The notes under the pieces are model-generated. The model searched no databases and had not been told where the DNA came from. It was given only the letters and a program-made list of their open reading frames with translations. From contig JAKBAC010000142.1 in the NCBI GenBank assembly GCA_021809365.1, positions 1 through 8,728 of the forward strand: a DNA stretch of 8,728 bases, given 5' to 3'. Position numbers and translations under genes: made by a program. Source of the stretch: Planctomycetota bacterium. GTDB taxonomy: Bacteria > Planctomycetota > Phycisphaerae > WQYP01. Below are positions 1-5,692 of the stretch, piece after piece (within the stretch, counting starts at the first letter, position 1; each line of letters starts with the position of its first letter).

Positions 1-66
1 CAACCCTTCCGCCAACCGCACCGCATATCCCACCGCAATCGGTAAACCCATCATCACCGCCATCAT
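1..66 (-). CDS. 5' end of an unidentified, probably membrane or exported protein (partial)
   Basis: An open frame enters from the left edge on the minus strand and can start at ATG 64-66 or the adjacent ATG 61-63. It encodes 22 visible residues, beginning MMAVMMGLPIAVGYAVRLAE. The segment is hydrophobic, like a signal peptide or first membrane helix. A GGAG at 71-74 lies 4 nt before the first ATG and 7 nt before the second, so the second is the better start. An in-frame stop (TGA) lies about 30 bp upstream, so the gene does begin here. It is divergent from the methyltransferase at 178. The family cannot be named from so few residues. The main doubt is whether it is a gene at all, since only the start is visible. 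Confidence 0.4.
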   Translation of the reverse strand, partial: MMAVMMGLPIAVGYAVRLAEGL

Positions 67-100
67 GCCGCTCCAAAACAAACGATCTTTTCACTGGGGC

Positions 101-150
101 ATAATAACGCATAGTCTCAAGTTGCAACCACCCTGCTGCACCTCTAGAAT
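101..150 (+). promoter_or_regulatory. Divergent promoter region; sigma70-type promoter for the first methyltransferase
   Basis: On the plus strand, TTGCAA (122-127) and TAGAAT (145-150) are separated by exactly 17 nt. This predicts a start near 157, 20 nt before the ATG at 178. The -35 matches consensus at 4 of 6 positions and the -10 at 5 of 6. TTGCAA is its own reverse complement. On the minus strand the same hexamer can serve as a -35 with TATTAT (complement of 101-106) as -10, though the 15-nt spacing is short. The two divergent genes may therefore share one -35 box. This is seen in the sequence only; no transcription data are available. Confidence 0.45.
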
Positions 151-177
151 CCGGTAGTAACATATGGAGTTGAAGAA

Positions 178-900
178 ATGAAATCCACGGTTGACGAAAT
201 CCGCGGACGGTTTGATAACGAGGTTGAGCGATTCAGTAATTTGGAAACGGGGCAGTCGGCTACTATGGATGCGCCGCTTTGTCTGGAATTAGTTACTACT
301 GCGGCCGCGGCGGTTACGCCGCAGGCACGAAGTGTACTGGATATTGGGTGCGGTGCGGGAAATTACACGCTTAAACTTTTGCAAAAACTTCCCAATCTTC
401 ATTGCACGTTGATGGATTTAAGCCAGCCTATGCTGGACCGTGCGCGCCAGCGCATCAGTGCGGCCACCACCGGCGTGGTGACAACCCTGCAGCATGATGT
501 GCGTGACGCACAATTTGCCCCGGAAAGTTTTGATATAGTTCTGGCGGCGGCGGTGCTGCATCATTTACGAACTGATCAGCAGTGGCACCAGGTATTTGCC
601 TCCGTATTCCGCTGGCTGCGCCCCGGCGGATCATTCTGGATTTTTGATATGGTCGAACACTCTTCGCCACCTGTGCAGCAAGCTATGTGGCGGCGCTATG
701 GGGACTATCTCTCCGGACTTAAAGGCGGCGGCGAGGCCGGCGAAAAATACCGCGACTCGGTCTTCAGTTATATTGAAGCAGAAGATACGCCAAAGCCCCT
801 GCTCTGGCAGATTCAACTTCTATCCGAAGTTGGCTTTTCAGATCCCGAAATCCTGCATAAAAACGGCCCTTTCGCCGCCTTCGGTGCCCGCAAACCCTGA
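178..900 (+). CDS. Class I SAM-dependent methyltransferase (substrate unknown)
   Basis: This 240-residue protein has the Rossmann-type methyltransferase fold, and its motifs appear in the usual order. The glycine-rich SAM loop VLDIGCGAG is at residues 53-61. The acidic end of beta strand 2, expected to bind the SAM ribose, is D80 in LMDLS. HDVRD is at 106-110, FDIVLAAAVLHHL at 118-130, and the post-motif LRPGGSFWIFDM at 147-158. The N-terminal stretch (RFDNEVERFSNLETGQSATM) and the ending FAAFGARK recall small cytosolic enzymes of the CmoA/Methyltransf_25 type, but the substrate cannot be read from sequence. There are no signal peptide or membrane segments. The start is supported by GGAG at 166-169, 8 nt upstream, and by a good promoter at 122-150. 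The gene appears monocistronic and ends 13 nt before a heptamer-repeat spacer, facing another methyltransferase gene. Confidence 0.9.
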   Translation: MKSTVDEIRGRFDNEVERFSNLETGQSATMDAPLCLELVTTAAAAVTPQARSVLDIGCGAGNYTLKLLQKLPNLHCTLMDLSQPMLDRARQRISAATTGVVTTLQHDVRDAQFAPESFDIVLAAAVLHHLRTDQQWHQVFASVFRWLRPGGSFWIFDMVEHSSPPVQQAMWRRYGDYLSGLKGGGEAGEKYRDSVFSYIEAEDTPKPLLWQIQLLSEVGFSDPEILHKNGPFAAFGARKP

Positions 901-913
901 CGCCGTGCCCGAA

Positions 914-944
914 AGGTTACAGGTTACAGGTTACAGGTTACAGG
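914..944 (+). repeat. Heptamer tandem repeat AGGTTAC, four copies
   Basis: Four perfect head-to-tail copies of AGGTTAC run from 914 to 941, followed by a partial AGG. The array starts 13 nt after the stop codon of the upstream methyltransferase. Because the period is 7 bp, the array changes frame with each copy, which argues against a coding role. It is one of several heptamer families packed in the 901-1253 spacer. Confidence 0.9.
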
Positions 945-963
945 GGAAAAACGGGAAGGCGGG

Positions 964-990
964 AGTTAGGAGTTAGGAGTTAGGAGTTAG
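964..990 (+). repeat. Heptamer tandem repeat AGTTAGG, nearly four copies
   Basis: Three full copies of AGTTAGG (964-984) are followed by AGTTAG (985-990). The 19-nt end of this array, TAGGAGTTAGGAGTTAGAA (974-992), recurs as a perfect inverted copy at 1216-1234. The array therefore forms the left arm of an inverted repeat enclosing about 223 bp. Confidence 0.9.
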
Positions 991-996
991 AAGAAG

Positions 997-1046
997 ATGC
1001 CGGATGCCAAATGCGAGATACTCAATTCCAGGTTCCAGGTTACAAG
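997..1046 (+). repeat. Degenerate heptamer repeats ATGCCRR and TTCCAGG
   Basis: ATGCCGG, ATGCCAA and ATGCGAG lie end to end at 997-1017. After 8 nt come TTCCAGG, TTCCAGG and TTACAAG at 1026-1046. TTACAAG is close to TTACAGG, a rotation of the AGGTTAC unit at 914, which links the families. All units are 7 bp long. Confidence 0.75.
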
Positions 1047-1069
1047 GGGACAGGTGTTACTTCACAAAG

Positions 1070-1088
1070 CCGCCGGCTCGGCCGGCGG
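1070..1088. repeat. GC-rich hairpin, 8-bp perfect stem
   Basis: CCGCCGGC (1070-1077) and GCCGGCGG (1081-1088) are perfect inverted copies around a 3-nt TCG loop. On the plus strand it lies downstream of the methyltransferase at 178-900 but has no T-run after it. It is therefore not a standard intrinsic terminator. It could still stabilise the 3' end of that mRNA or be part of the repeat element around it. Confidence 0.6.
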
Positions 1089-1164
1089 TAGCGTGCAGGA
1101 GGGGGAACGTAGGTTGCCGAAGCGCGCAGCCAGCAAAATAGCCGCCCAACGCTTTCACAAAAAA

Positions 1165-1190
1165 ATGCCAGATGCGAAATGTTAAATGCC
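1165..1190 (+). repeat. Degenerate heptamer repeats ATGCCAG/ATGCGAA/ATGTTAA
   Basis: Three heptamers (1165-1185) followed by ATGCC repeat the ATGCC-type units of 997-1017 in the same orientation, about 168 bp away. Copies have diverged mainly in the last four positions. It is the second member of that family in the spacer. Confidence 0.75.
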
Positions 1191-1192
1191 CC

Positions 1193-1208
1193 GAAGCGCC
1201 AGCGCTTC
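1193..1208. terminator. Hairpin in the convergent spacer, possible weak terminator
   Basis: GAAGCGC (1193-1199) and GCGCTTC (1202-1208) form a 7-bp inverted repeat with almost no loop; the usable stem is 6 bp with a 4-nt loop. It sits about 45 nt beyond the stop of the minus-strand methyltransferase. Read in that direction it is followed by GGGGCATTT rather than a clean T-run, so terminator function is only possible. CCGAAGCGC also occurs at 1117-1125, a direct copy of the hairpin's left side. Confidence 0.3.
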
Positions 1209-1217
1209 CAAAACATT

Positions 1218-1250
1218 CTAACTCCTAACTCCTACATCCTAAACTCCTAC
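1218..1250 (-). repeat. Inverted heptamer array (GAGTTAG units on the minus strand)
   Basis: CTAACTC, CTAACTC, CTACATC, CTAAACTC and CTAC follow one another. This is the reverse complement of the AGTTAGG family at 964-990, with some decay and one unit of 8 bp. The array ends 3 nt before the stop codon of the minus-strand methyltransferase. Positions 1216-1234 are a perfect 19-bp inverted copy of 974-992. Confidence 0.85.
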
Positions 1251-1253
1251 GGC

Positions 1254-2102
1254 TCACGCACACGCCGCAGCCAGCATCGGTTTTCTGGCTTGCAGGCGAA
1301 TACCTGTGACATATTCATGAAGCCAGTGCTGGCCCGTTAAATGTGGCAGCGACGCGGTGGACGCGACGGCCTGGACCTGGCGCGATGGGTTGGGAACCGC
1401 CGAATCCCAGAATCGCTCGACATGCGAACTGCCGGAAGATTCGGTAATTTCGCAACAATCAAACCCGGTCGAATTCAATAACTTTATATAGCTTGTCAAC
1501 TCAATGGCTCCCGCCAGGCCGAAGGTGAAGGCCGCGATGGAATCCGCTATTTCCGGGGGCAGCAATTTACGGATGGCAATGTCATGAATAAGAATTCGGC
1601 CGCCCGGAGCCAGAACGCGGTGCATCTCACGGAAAACCGCCATTTTTCCGGAACTGGGGCAAAATACGCCTTCGCTGATAATCCAATCCGCCAGCCCCGG
1701 AGGCAGGGGAACGCTGTCCACCCGGCAGAGATAAAATGCAATGTTATTAACGCCCGCTTCCGCCGCATTGCGACGGGCCGCATTGATGGCGTCCGGCGAA
1801 CTGTCAATACTCACCAGCCGGCCGCGCGGTCCGACAAGTTTAGCCATCTCAATGGATTGTAAGCCGCGGCCGCAACCGATTTCCACAATTGTTTCGCCCC
1901 CGATGAGCGTGCGTTTCATCGCGTTGAAGCCCGGATTCGATAGATCGGGCCGCCGATTGGATATTTCGTTATTACCAGTGTCGGACAGAGGCAGGACAAT
2001 GTCATGCGGGATGCGAAGCGCACCGGACTTTCGGGCCGGGGCACGACGAGTTGCGACAGGCTGATAGTTGGATCGCCTGGAGGGATTAATAACGCCGGCC
2101 AT
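1254..2102 (-). CDS. ArsM/UbiE-type SAM-dependent methyltransferase lacking the arsenic-site cysteines
   Basis: This 282-residue cytosolic class I methyltransferase has SAM loop IVEIGCGRG at 72-80, the SAM ribose acid D100 in LVSID, a substrate-side motif ADWIISEGVF at 138-147, and VLAPGGRILIHDI at 163-175. The pattern GETxxxxGxG, GPxGRLxSID, ADWIIS, AVFREMHRVLAPGG and then an AGA(I/L) stretch follows arsenite methyltransferases. In characterised ArsM proteins the SNC and the C before (L/V)xGA hold the arsenic-binding cysteines. Here those places read SEG (143-145) and FGLAGA (194-199), so both look lost. Other cysteines (C77, C126, C148, C216, C217) do not obviously replace them. The substrate is therefore unknown, perhaps a small molecule. 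The first 60 residues are polar, basic and poorly defined. GGGAG at 2111-2115, 8 nt upstream, fixes the start. Separate from the efflux operon, it follows a likely regulated promoter at about 2312-2367. Confidence 0.85.
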   Translation of the reverse strand: MAGVINPSRRSNYQPVATRRAPARKSGALRIPHDIVLPLSDTGNNEISNRRPDLSNPGFNAMKRTLIGGETIVEIGCGRGLQSIEMAKLVGPRGRLVSIDSSPDAINAARRNAAEAGVNNIAFYLCRVDSVPLPPGLADWIISEGVFCPSSGKMAVFREMHRVLAPGGRILIHDIAIRKLLPPEIADSIAAFTFGLAGAIELTSYIKLLNSTGFDCCEITESSGSSHVERFWDSAVPNPSRQVQAVASTASLPHLTGQHWLHEYVTGIRLQARKPMLAAACA

Positions 2103-2311
2103 TTATGTTTCTCCCGGATTCTTACCGTGTAAAACAAAAAAGCAGACCACCTGATAAGCCGCAGTCTTTACCGCGGCTTAAACCTTCCAATCCGGTGATC
2201 CGAAACAACTTTAAGTCTCGGTCCGCTCTATAATCCCTGACCCTACCCTGTTTAGCGCGCATTGCGAACCCGGCCCGCAAAAGCGGCGTACACGTTTCTA
2301 TCGGCAACATG

Positions 2312-2340
2312 TAGATATTTCTTGATCTAATTGTGGACAA
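2312..2340 (-). promoter_or_regulatory. Candidate sigma70-type promoter for the ArsM-like methyltransferase
   Basis: On the minus strand TTGTCC (complement of 2335-2340) and TATCTA (complement of 2312-2317) are 17 nt apart. This predicts a start near 2305 and an unusually long leader of about 200 nt before the ATG at 2102. The -35 lies within the GACAACTTGTC palindrome. A weaker alternative uses TGGTCA (complement of 2403-2408) and TAAATA (complement of 2381-2386), 16 nt apart, which would place both palindromes just downstream of the start. Neither is proven. Confidence 0.35.
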
Positions 2341-2367
2341 CTTGTCGTATTTCTTAGACAAAGTGTC
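2336..2367. promoter_or_regulatory. Pair of 11-bp palindromes, candidate repressor operators
   Basis: GACAACTTGTC (2336-2346) is a perfect 5+1+5 palindrome. GACAAAGTGTC (2357-2367) has perfect 4-bp arms and shares GACAA..TGTC with the first. Their starts are 21 bp apart, two turns of the helix, as expected for two dimers binding the same DNA face. The first overlaps the best -35 candidate for the gene ending at 1254. The cognate regulator is not recognisable in the window. The TetR-like repressor at 7176-7856 has a different candidate site. Confidence 0.5.
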
Positions 2368-2385
2368 ACATTTTTATGAATATTT

Positions 2386-2398
2386 ATGATGGTATCAT
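2386..2398. repeat. 13-bp palindrome ATGATGGTATCAT
   Basis: Perfect 5-bp arms ATGAT/ATCAT surround GGT in an AT-rich stretch upstream of the palindrome pair at 2336-2367. It could be another protein-binding site, but in AT-rich DNA an inverted repeat this short can arise by chance. Confidence 0.3.
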
Positions 2399-2464
2399 GA
2401 TTTGACCATGTATTCAGGACATTTTAGGCGGCACCCCTCCATGGCGCGCCCCGAGAGCACCAGA

Positions 2465-2514
2465 TGATAATCCGGTGGTTGGCCCAGTGCCGCCAACCAA
2501 CCACCGGGTTATCA
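2465..2514. repeat. Long stem-loop, 18-bp arms
   Basis: Positions 2465-2482 and 2497-2514 are inverted copies 18 bp long with a single mismatch (2471 against 2508), around a 14-nt loop. In plus-strand RNA that mismatch is a U-G wobble, so the stem would be continuous; in minus-strand RNA it is A-C. No T-run follows on either side. It lies downstream of the efflux operon's 3' end. It could be a REP-like element, an mRNA 3'-end stabiliser, a small structured RNA, or a remnant of a mobile-element end. No gene is apparent in 2400-2632. Confidence 0.7.
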
Positions 2515-2550
2515 CCACGGTGCTTTATGATGCGATGCTCCCAAAGATGT

Positions 2551-2588
2551 CAAAAATCGTCCCGGCGCGCCGGGATCGCAACCCGGCG
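2551..2588 (-). terminator. Probable Rho-independent terminator of the efflux operon
   Basis: Positions 2560-2575 are a perfect 16-bp palindrome (TCCCGGCGCGCCGGGA), able to form a 6-bp stem with a CGCG loop. On the minus strand it is followed within 3 nt by TTTTT (complement of 2552-2557). That arrangement suits an intrinsic terminator about 45 nt after the channel-gene stop at 2633. A competing stem pairs 2568-2574 with 2582-2588 (7 bp, 7-nt loop), so the element could switch between two folds. Confidence 0.55.
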
Positions 2589-2632
2589 ATTACTCGTGCC
2601 GGCCCATCTTCAGACAATTAGTTGCCCCGGCC

Positions 2633-4075
2633 TTAATCCGCTTTTTTCTCGTTTTTAATCGATTTTGGCGGCTGGGGCGGTTTTTGATCAGCGGCGGCTC
2701 GGGCGAGTTGCGCGATCATGGGATAGGTGAATCGGCCCGTTTGACGCAGCAGGTTCAACATGCGCACGCGCACGTCATAACGGGCCTGCTGATAGGCTAA
2801 CTGGGCCGAAAGAGCCAAATCCTGAGCCGTGATAACATCCAGGTTCGTGGTTAGTCCAACGCTATAGGAATGCTGGGCCTGATGATAGGCCGCCTGCGCG
2901 GAAAGCATTTCCGTTTTCAAGTTTGCCACCAGTTTAACGCTGGTGGTCCAATCCATACGGGCGATGCGTACCTGTTCCATGATCTGCCGGGCCAGAAGCC
3001 GGCGCTCCAGCATAGCCTGGCGCATCTGCGAATAAGCCGTGCGGACGTTCTGATAGATCATACCCCCTTCAAAAATCGGGAAATTGGCGCTGAATAATCC
3101 GCTCCACCAACTGCCGGCGGGGAACTGTTCTTTATATAAGAATGTGTTGAAATTAATCGAGATCGATGGAAAATATTCATCAATAGCGGCGGACACATTT
3201 CTTTCTGAAGTAGTAACCGCATCCTCGGCGGCGATAAGATCCTGCCGCTTCATCAGCGCGATCTGATCCAACCGGCCCAGATCCGGAATGCGATCCGGCG
3301 GATTAAAGTCATTGGTTAACTCTGCACCATTCAGCGTAGGCGCGCCAATGACAAATGCCAGCGTGGCGCGATCTCTATCAACATGATTTTCCGCATGTGT
3401 AAGCTCTACCTGGGTGCGCGCTTCATCCGCCTGCGATTGCAATACCGATAGCTGCAGGGCCACTCCCGCTTTTTCCTTGTTGGTCTGGCTCCGGACATTA
3501 GCCTGCTGCACCTGCAATGTTTGTCGCAGCACGACCACAGACCGCTGGTCGATGAGCACCTGATAATAGGTCTGGGCTACTTCCAAAAGCAGATTGGATT
3601 GCAGATCCAGCAGCAGGGCCTTGCGCTGATTCACATACGCGCCGGCTGCGGAAAGTGCGGTGGCGTCTTTGAGTACATTGACATTCAACTGCGTTTCCAG
3701 CGGAACATTGAGATAATGCGTCTGGAAAAATTGATTCACGCCCGATGGAAGCGCACTGGTATTAAAGCCCTTCATCTGGAAATCCTGGGCGCTGACACCC
3801 ACCGTGGGCATAAAGGTGGAGAAGGCTTTGTCTTTGGCGATCAGGGCCTGAAGATAATTCTCCCCGGCCATGGCCAGTTGTTCATTATTATCATTGGCCA
3901 GCTTCAATGCCGCCGCCAGCGTGAGGTGCCGTGGAATAATCAGTTGTGCCACACTTGTGGCCGGTTTGCTATGCAGCACCTTGCGATAGTGCATGACTTC
4001 CTCGTGCTGATTGACGCACCCGGTCAGAGATGCCGCAAGCACCGCCAGAACCATACTTTTCTTTTTTAACCACAT
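2633..4075 (-). CDS. Outer-membrane efflux channel lipoprotein (TolC superfamily, NodT/OprM type)
   Basis: This is a 480-residue outer-membrane factor. It would trimerise into a beta barrel plus periplasmic alpha-helical tunnel and give the MFS pump and its fusion protein an exit across the outer membrane. The N-terminus has a basic start (WLKKK), a hydrophobic core and a lipobox LTGC with Cys20, so it should be cleaved and lipidated there. The residue after Cys is Val, with no Asp retention signal, consistent with outer-membrane sorting. Two OEP repeats follow at roughly 50-246 and 265-446. The second ends with YSVGLTTNLDVITAQDLALSA (405-425 region) and a long helix, typical of the family. 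The C-terminal tail is rich in Pro and Lys. AGGAG at 4084-4088, 8 nt upstream, supports the start. It is last in the operon, 30 bp after the MFS gene, and is followed by a likely terminator. Confidence 0.93.
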   Translation of the reverse strand: MWLKKKSMVLAVLAASLTGCVNQHEEVMHYRKVLHSKPATSVAQLIIPRHLTLAAALKLANDNNEQLAMAGENYLQALIAKDKAFSTFMPTVGVSAQDFQMKGFNTSALPSGVNQFFQTHYLNVPLETQLNVNVLKDATALSAAGAYVNQRKALLLDLQSNLLLEVAQTYYQVLIDQRSVVVLRQTLQVQQANVRSQTNKEKAGVALQLSVLQSQADEARTQVELTHAENHVDRDRATLAFVIGAPTLNGAELTNDFNPPDRIPDLGRLDQIALMKRQDLIAAEDAVTTSERNVSAAIDEYFPSISINFNTFLYKEQFPAGSWWSGLFSANFPIFEGGMIYQNVRTAYSQMRQAMLERRLLARQIMEQVRIARMDWTTSVKLVANLKTEMLSAQAAYHQAQHSYSVGLTTNLDVITAQDLALSAQLAYQQARYDVRVRMLNLLRQTGRFTYPMIAQLARAAADQKPPQPPKSIKNEKKAD

Positions 4076-4105
4076 GGGAGCAACTCCTGATTTATGATAG
4101 ATGGT

Positions 4106-5692
4106 TCAATCCATGGGCAGCGGTTCTTCATGAAACCGCGGTGTTCTTAACAGCAGCGCCACCGGTATCACCAATAGAAATAAAGCCGCCAGAAATTCAA
4201 AGGCGCTGACATACGCCATCATGGTTGCATGTTGCCGCACCGAATTATACATGATCGCCTGCGCTTCATGCAGGGCTGATGAAACGGATGCTCCGGCATG
4301 AATCATGGCGGCTTTTAAACCGGCAATGCCATTGAGATAAGTTTGATTCATAGGGTTCACGTTCGCCACCAGATACGTCTGATGTACCTGGGAACTGCTT
4401 TTTACAAACGCCACCGCGCATGAAATGCCGATACTTCCGCCGACATTCCGGGCCAGATTAATAATGCCGGAGGCGTCGCTTAAATTCCGCTTGGGGATAA
4501 AGCCAAAGGCCGCGGTATTAAATGGTACAAATAAAAACGCCAGCCCGATCCCCTGCACGGCCCGGCACATCGCCAACGACATAAAATCAGCCTGCAAATT
4601 CAGGCCCGCCATGAGCATCAGCGCCATGACATTTCCAATCACGCCCAGACAGATCAACCACCGCGTCTGGACGCGCGGCACCAGAAAGCCCACCAGGGGC
4701 ATGAGGAAAAATACCACCATTCCCCCCGGTGCCAGGACCAGTCCCGCAAGCTTGGCGTCATACCCCATGAGGGTCTGCACCATCAGGGGCAGCAGCGTGG
4801 TGCTGGAATACAGTATCCCCCCGAATAAAAACATGCCCACGGTGGCCAGGCCGAAATTCTTTTCATGCAGCATCCGCACATTCACAATGGGATGTTCCTC
4901 ATACCATTCCCAGATAAACGCGCTGATCAGGCATAGAACTGCGACAACTGCCAGAATGCGAATAAGGGGCGAACTGAACCAATCCGCATCTTCTCCGCGA
5001 TCCAGCATGATCTGCAAAGCCCCCAAGCCGATAATCAGCAGGCTCAATCCTGCATAATCAAAACCGGTCTCGCGCAATTTGATACGCCGCTGATCATGAG
5101 GCTCATGCAGCAGAATGGACAGCAGAAATACGGAAACAATGCCAATGGGAACATTAATGAGAAAACACCAGCGCCAGGAAAAGCTGTCGGTGATCCAGCC
5201 GCCCAGCACCGGCCCCAGCACCGGCGCTACAACCACGACGATGCCGTATACCGCCATCGCCGTGCCGATTTTTTTCAGTGGAAATATGTCCCGCAGAATA
5301 GCTTGAGCGCCCGGCTGTAACCCGCCGCCGCCCAGCCCCTGTAACACGCGGAATATCAGCAGCGTGTTAAACGTGGGTGCCATGCCGCACATCAGTGAAC
5401 TGACGGTGAAAAGCATCATACACATGAGAAAATAGCGCTTACGGCCAAACAGCGCGGACATAAAGCCATTCAGCGGCAGCACGATGGCATTGGCCACCAG
5501 GTAACTGGTAAGCACCCATGTGCTTTGATCAATGGTGCTGGACATATTGCCCGCAATATGCGGCAGGGATACATTGACAATCGTGGTATCCAATACTTCC
5601 ATGAACGCGGCCATGGCCACCACGGGCGCAACAATCCATGGATTAAATACGCGTGGCGGAGCGACAATTTCACCGGCCTCAATAGCGCTCAT
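4106..5692 (-). CDS. MFS drug efflux transporter, DHA2 family (EmrB/QacA type)
   Basis: This 528-residue inner-membrane protein has the hydrophobic pattern of the 14-helix DHA2 antiporters, which expel lipophilic drugs or toxic metabolites using the proton gradient. Helix 1 carries the family signature LDTTIVNVSLP (34-44, with D35). Motif A appears as NGFMSALFGRKRYF (75-88) in the loop between helices 2 and 3. R115 in RVLQGLGGG is the motif B arginine. GIVVVVAPVLGPVLGGWI (150-167) is the antiporter motif C in helix 5. A central polar loop (EPHDQRRIKLRE) follows helix 6. The start overlaps the fusion-protein stop by 4 bp (ATGA, 5689-5692), implying translational coupling, and the channel gene follows 30 bp later. 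The substrate is unknown. The E. coli counterpart EmrB works with EmrA and TolC. Confidence 0.95.
   Translation of the reverse strand: MSAIEAGEIVAPPRVFNPWIVAPVVAMAAFMEVLDTTIVNVSLPHIAGNMSSTIDQSTWVLTSYLVANAIVLPLNGFMSALFGRKRYFLMCMMLFTVSSLMCGMAPTFNTLLIFRVLQGLGGGGLQPGAQAILRDIFPLKKIGTAMAVYGIVVVVAPVLGPVLGGWITDSFSWRWCFLINVPIGIVSVFLLSILLHEPHDQRRIKLRETGFDYAGLSLLIIGLGALQIMLDRGEDADWFSSPLIRILAVVAVLCLISAFIWEWYEEHPIVNVRMLHEKNFGLATVGMFLFGGILYSSTTLLPLMVQTLMGYDAKLAGLVLAPGGMVVFFLMPLVGFLVPRVQTRWLICLGVIGNVMALMLMAGLNLQADFMSLAMCRAVQGIGLAFLFVPFNTAAFGFIPKRNLSDASGIINLARNVGGSIGISCAVAFVKSSSQVHQTYLVANVNPMNQTYLNGIAGLKAAMIHAGASVSSALHEAQAIMYNSVRQHATMMAYVSAFEFLAALFLLVIPVALLLRTPRFHEEPLPMD

Noticed and set aside
596..976. Plus-strand open frame of 126 codons overlapping the first methyltransferase
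   Set aside because: It is out of frame with a well-supported gene and runs into the AGGTTAC repeats (VTGYRLQ from a 21-bp period). It is a shadow frame.
997..1185. Plus-strand open frame of 62 codons in the spacer
   Set aside because: It is composed largely of heptamer repeats and hairpin sequence, with no convincing ribosome site or recognisable protein pattern.
914..1250. Repeats considered as a CRISPR array
   Set aside because: Units are only 7 bp, directly adjacent, of several types, and no regular unique spacers or cas genes are present.
2122..2361. Minus-strand 79-codon frame upstream of the ArsM-like gene
   Set aside because: There is no recognisable domain, its start overlaps the candidate promoter and palindromes, and its composition is not protein-like. 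A small leader gene cannot be fully excluded.
2443..2450. GGCGCGCC palindrome, also present at 2564-2571
   Set aside because: It is a common 8-bp GC palindrome; two copies in a GC-rich gap are not enough to call a site.
3521..4069. Long plus-strand frame of 182 codons antisense to the channel gene
   Set aside because: The minus strand encodes a clear outer-membrane channel with lipobox and RBS. The antisense frame shows no family pattern.
4425..5057. Long plus-strand frame of 210 codons antisense to the MFS gene
   Set aside because: It is a shadow of a strongly supported transporter gene; its translation is rich in Pro, Arg, Ser and Thr and matches no family.
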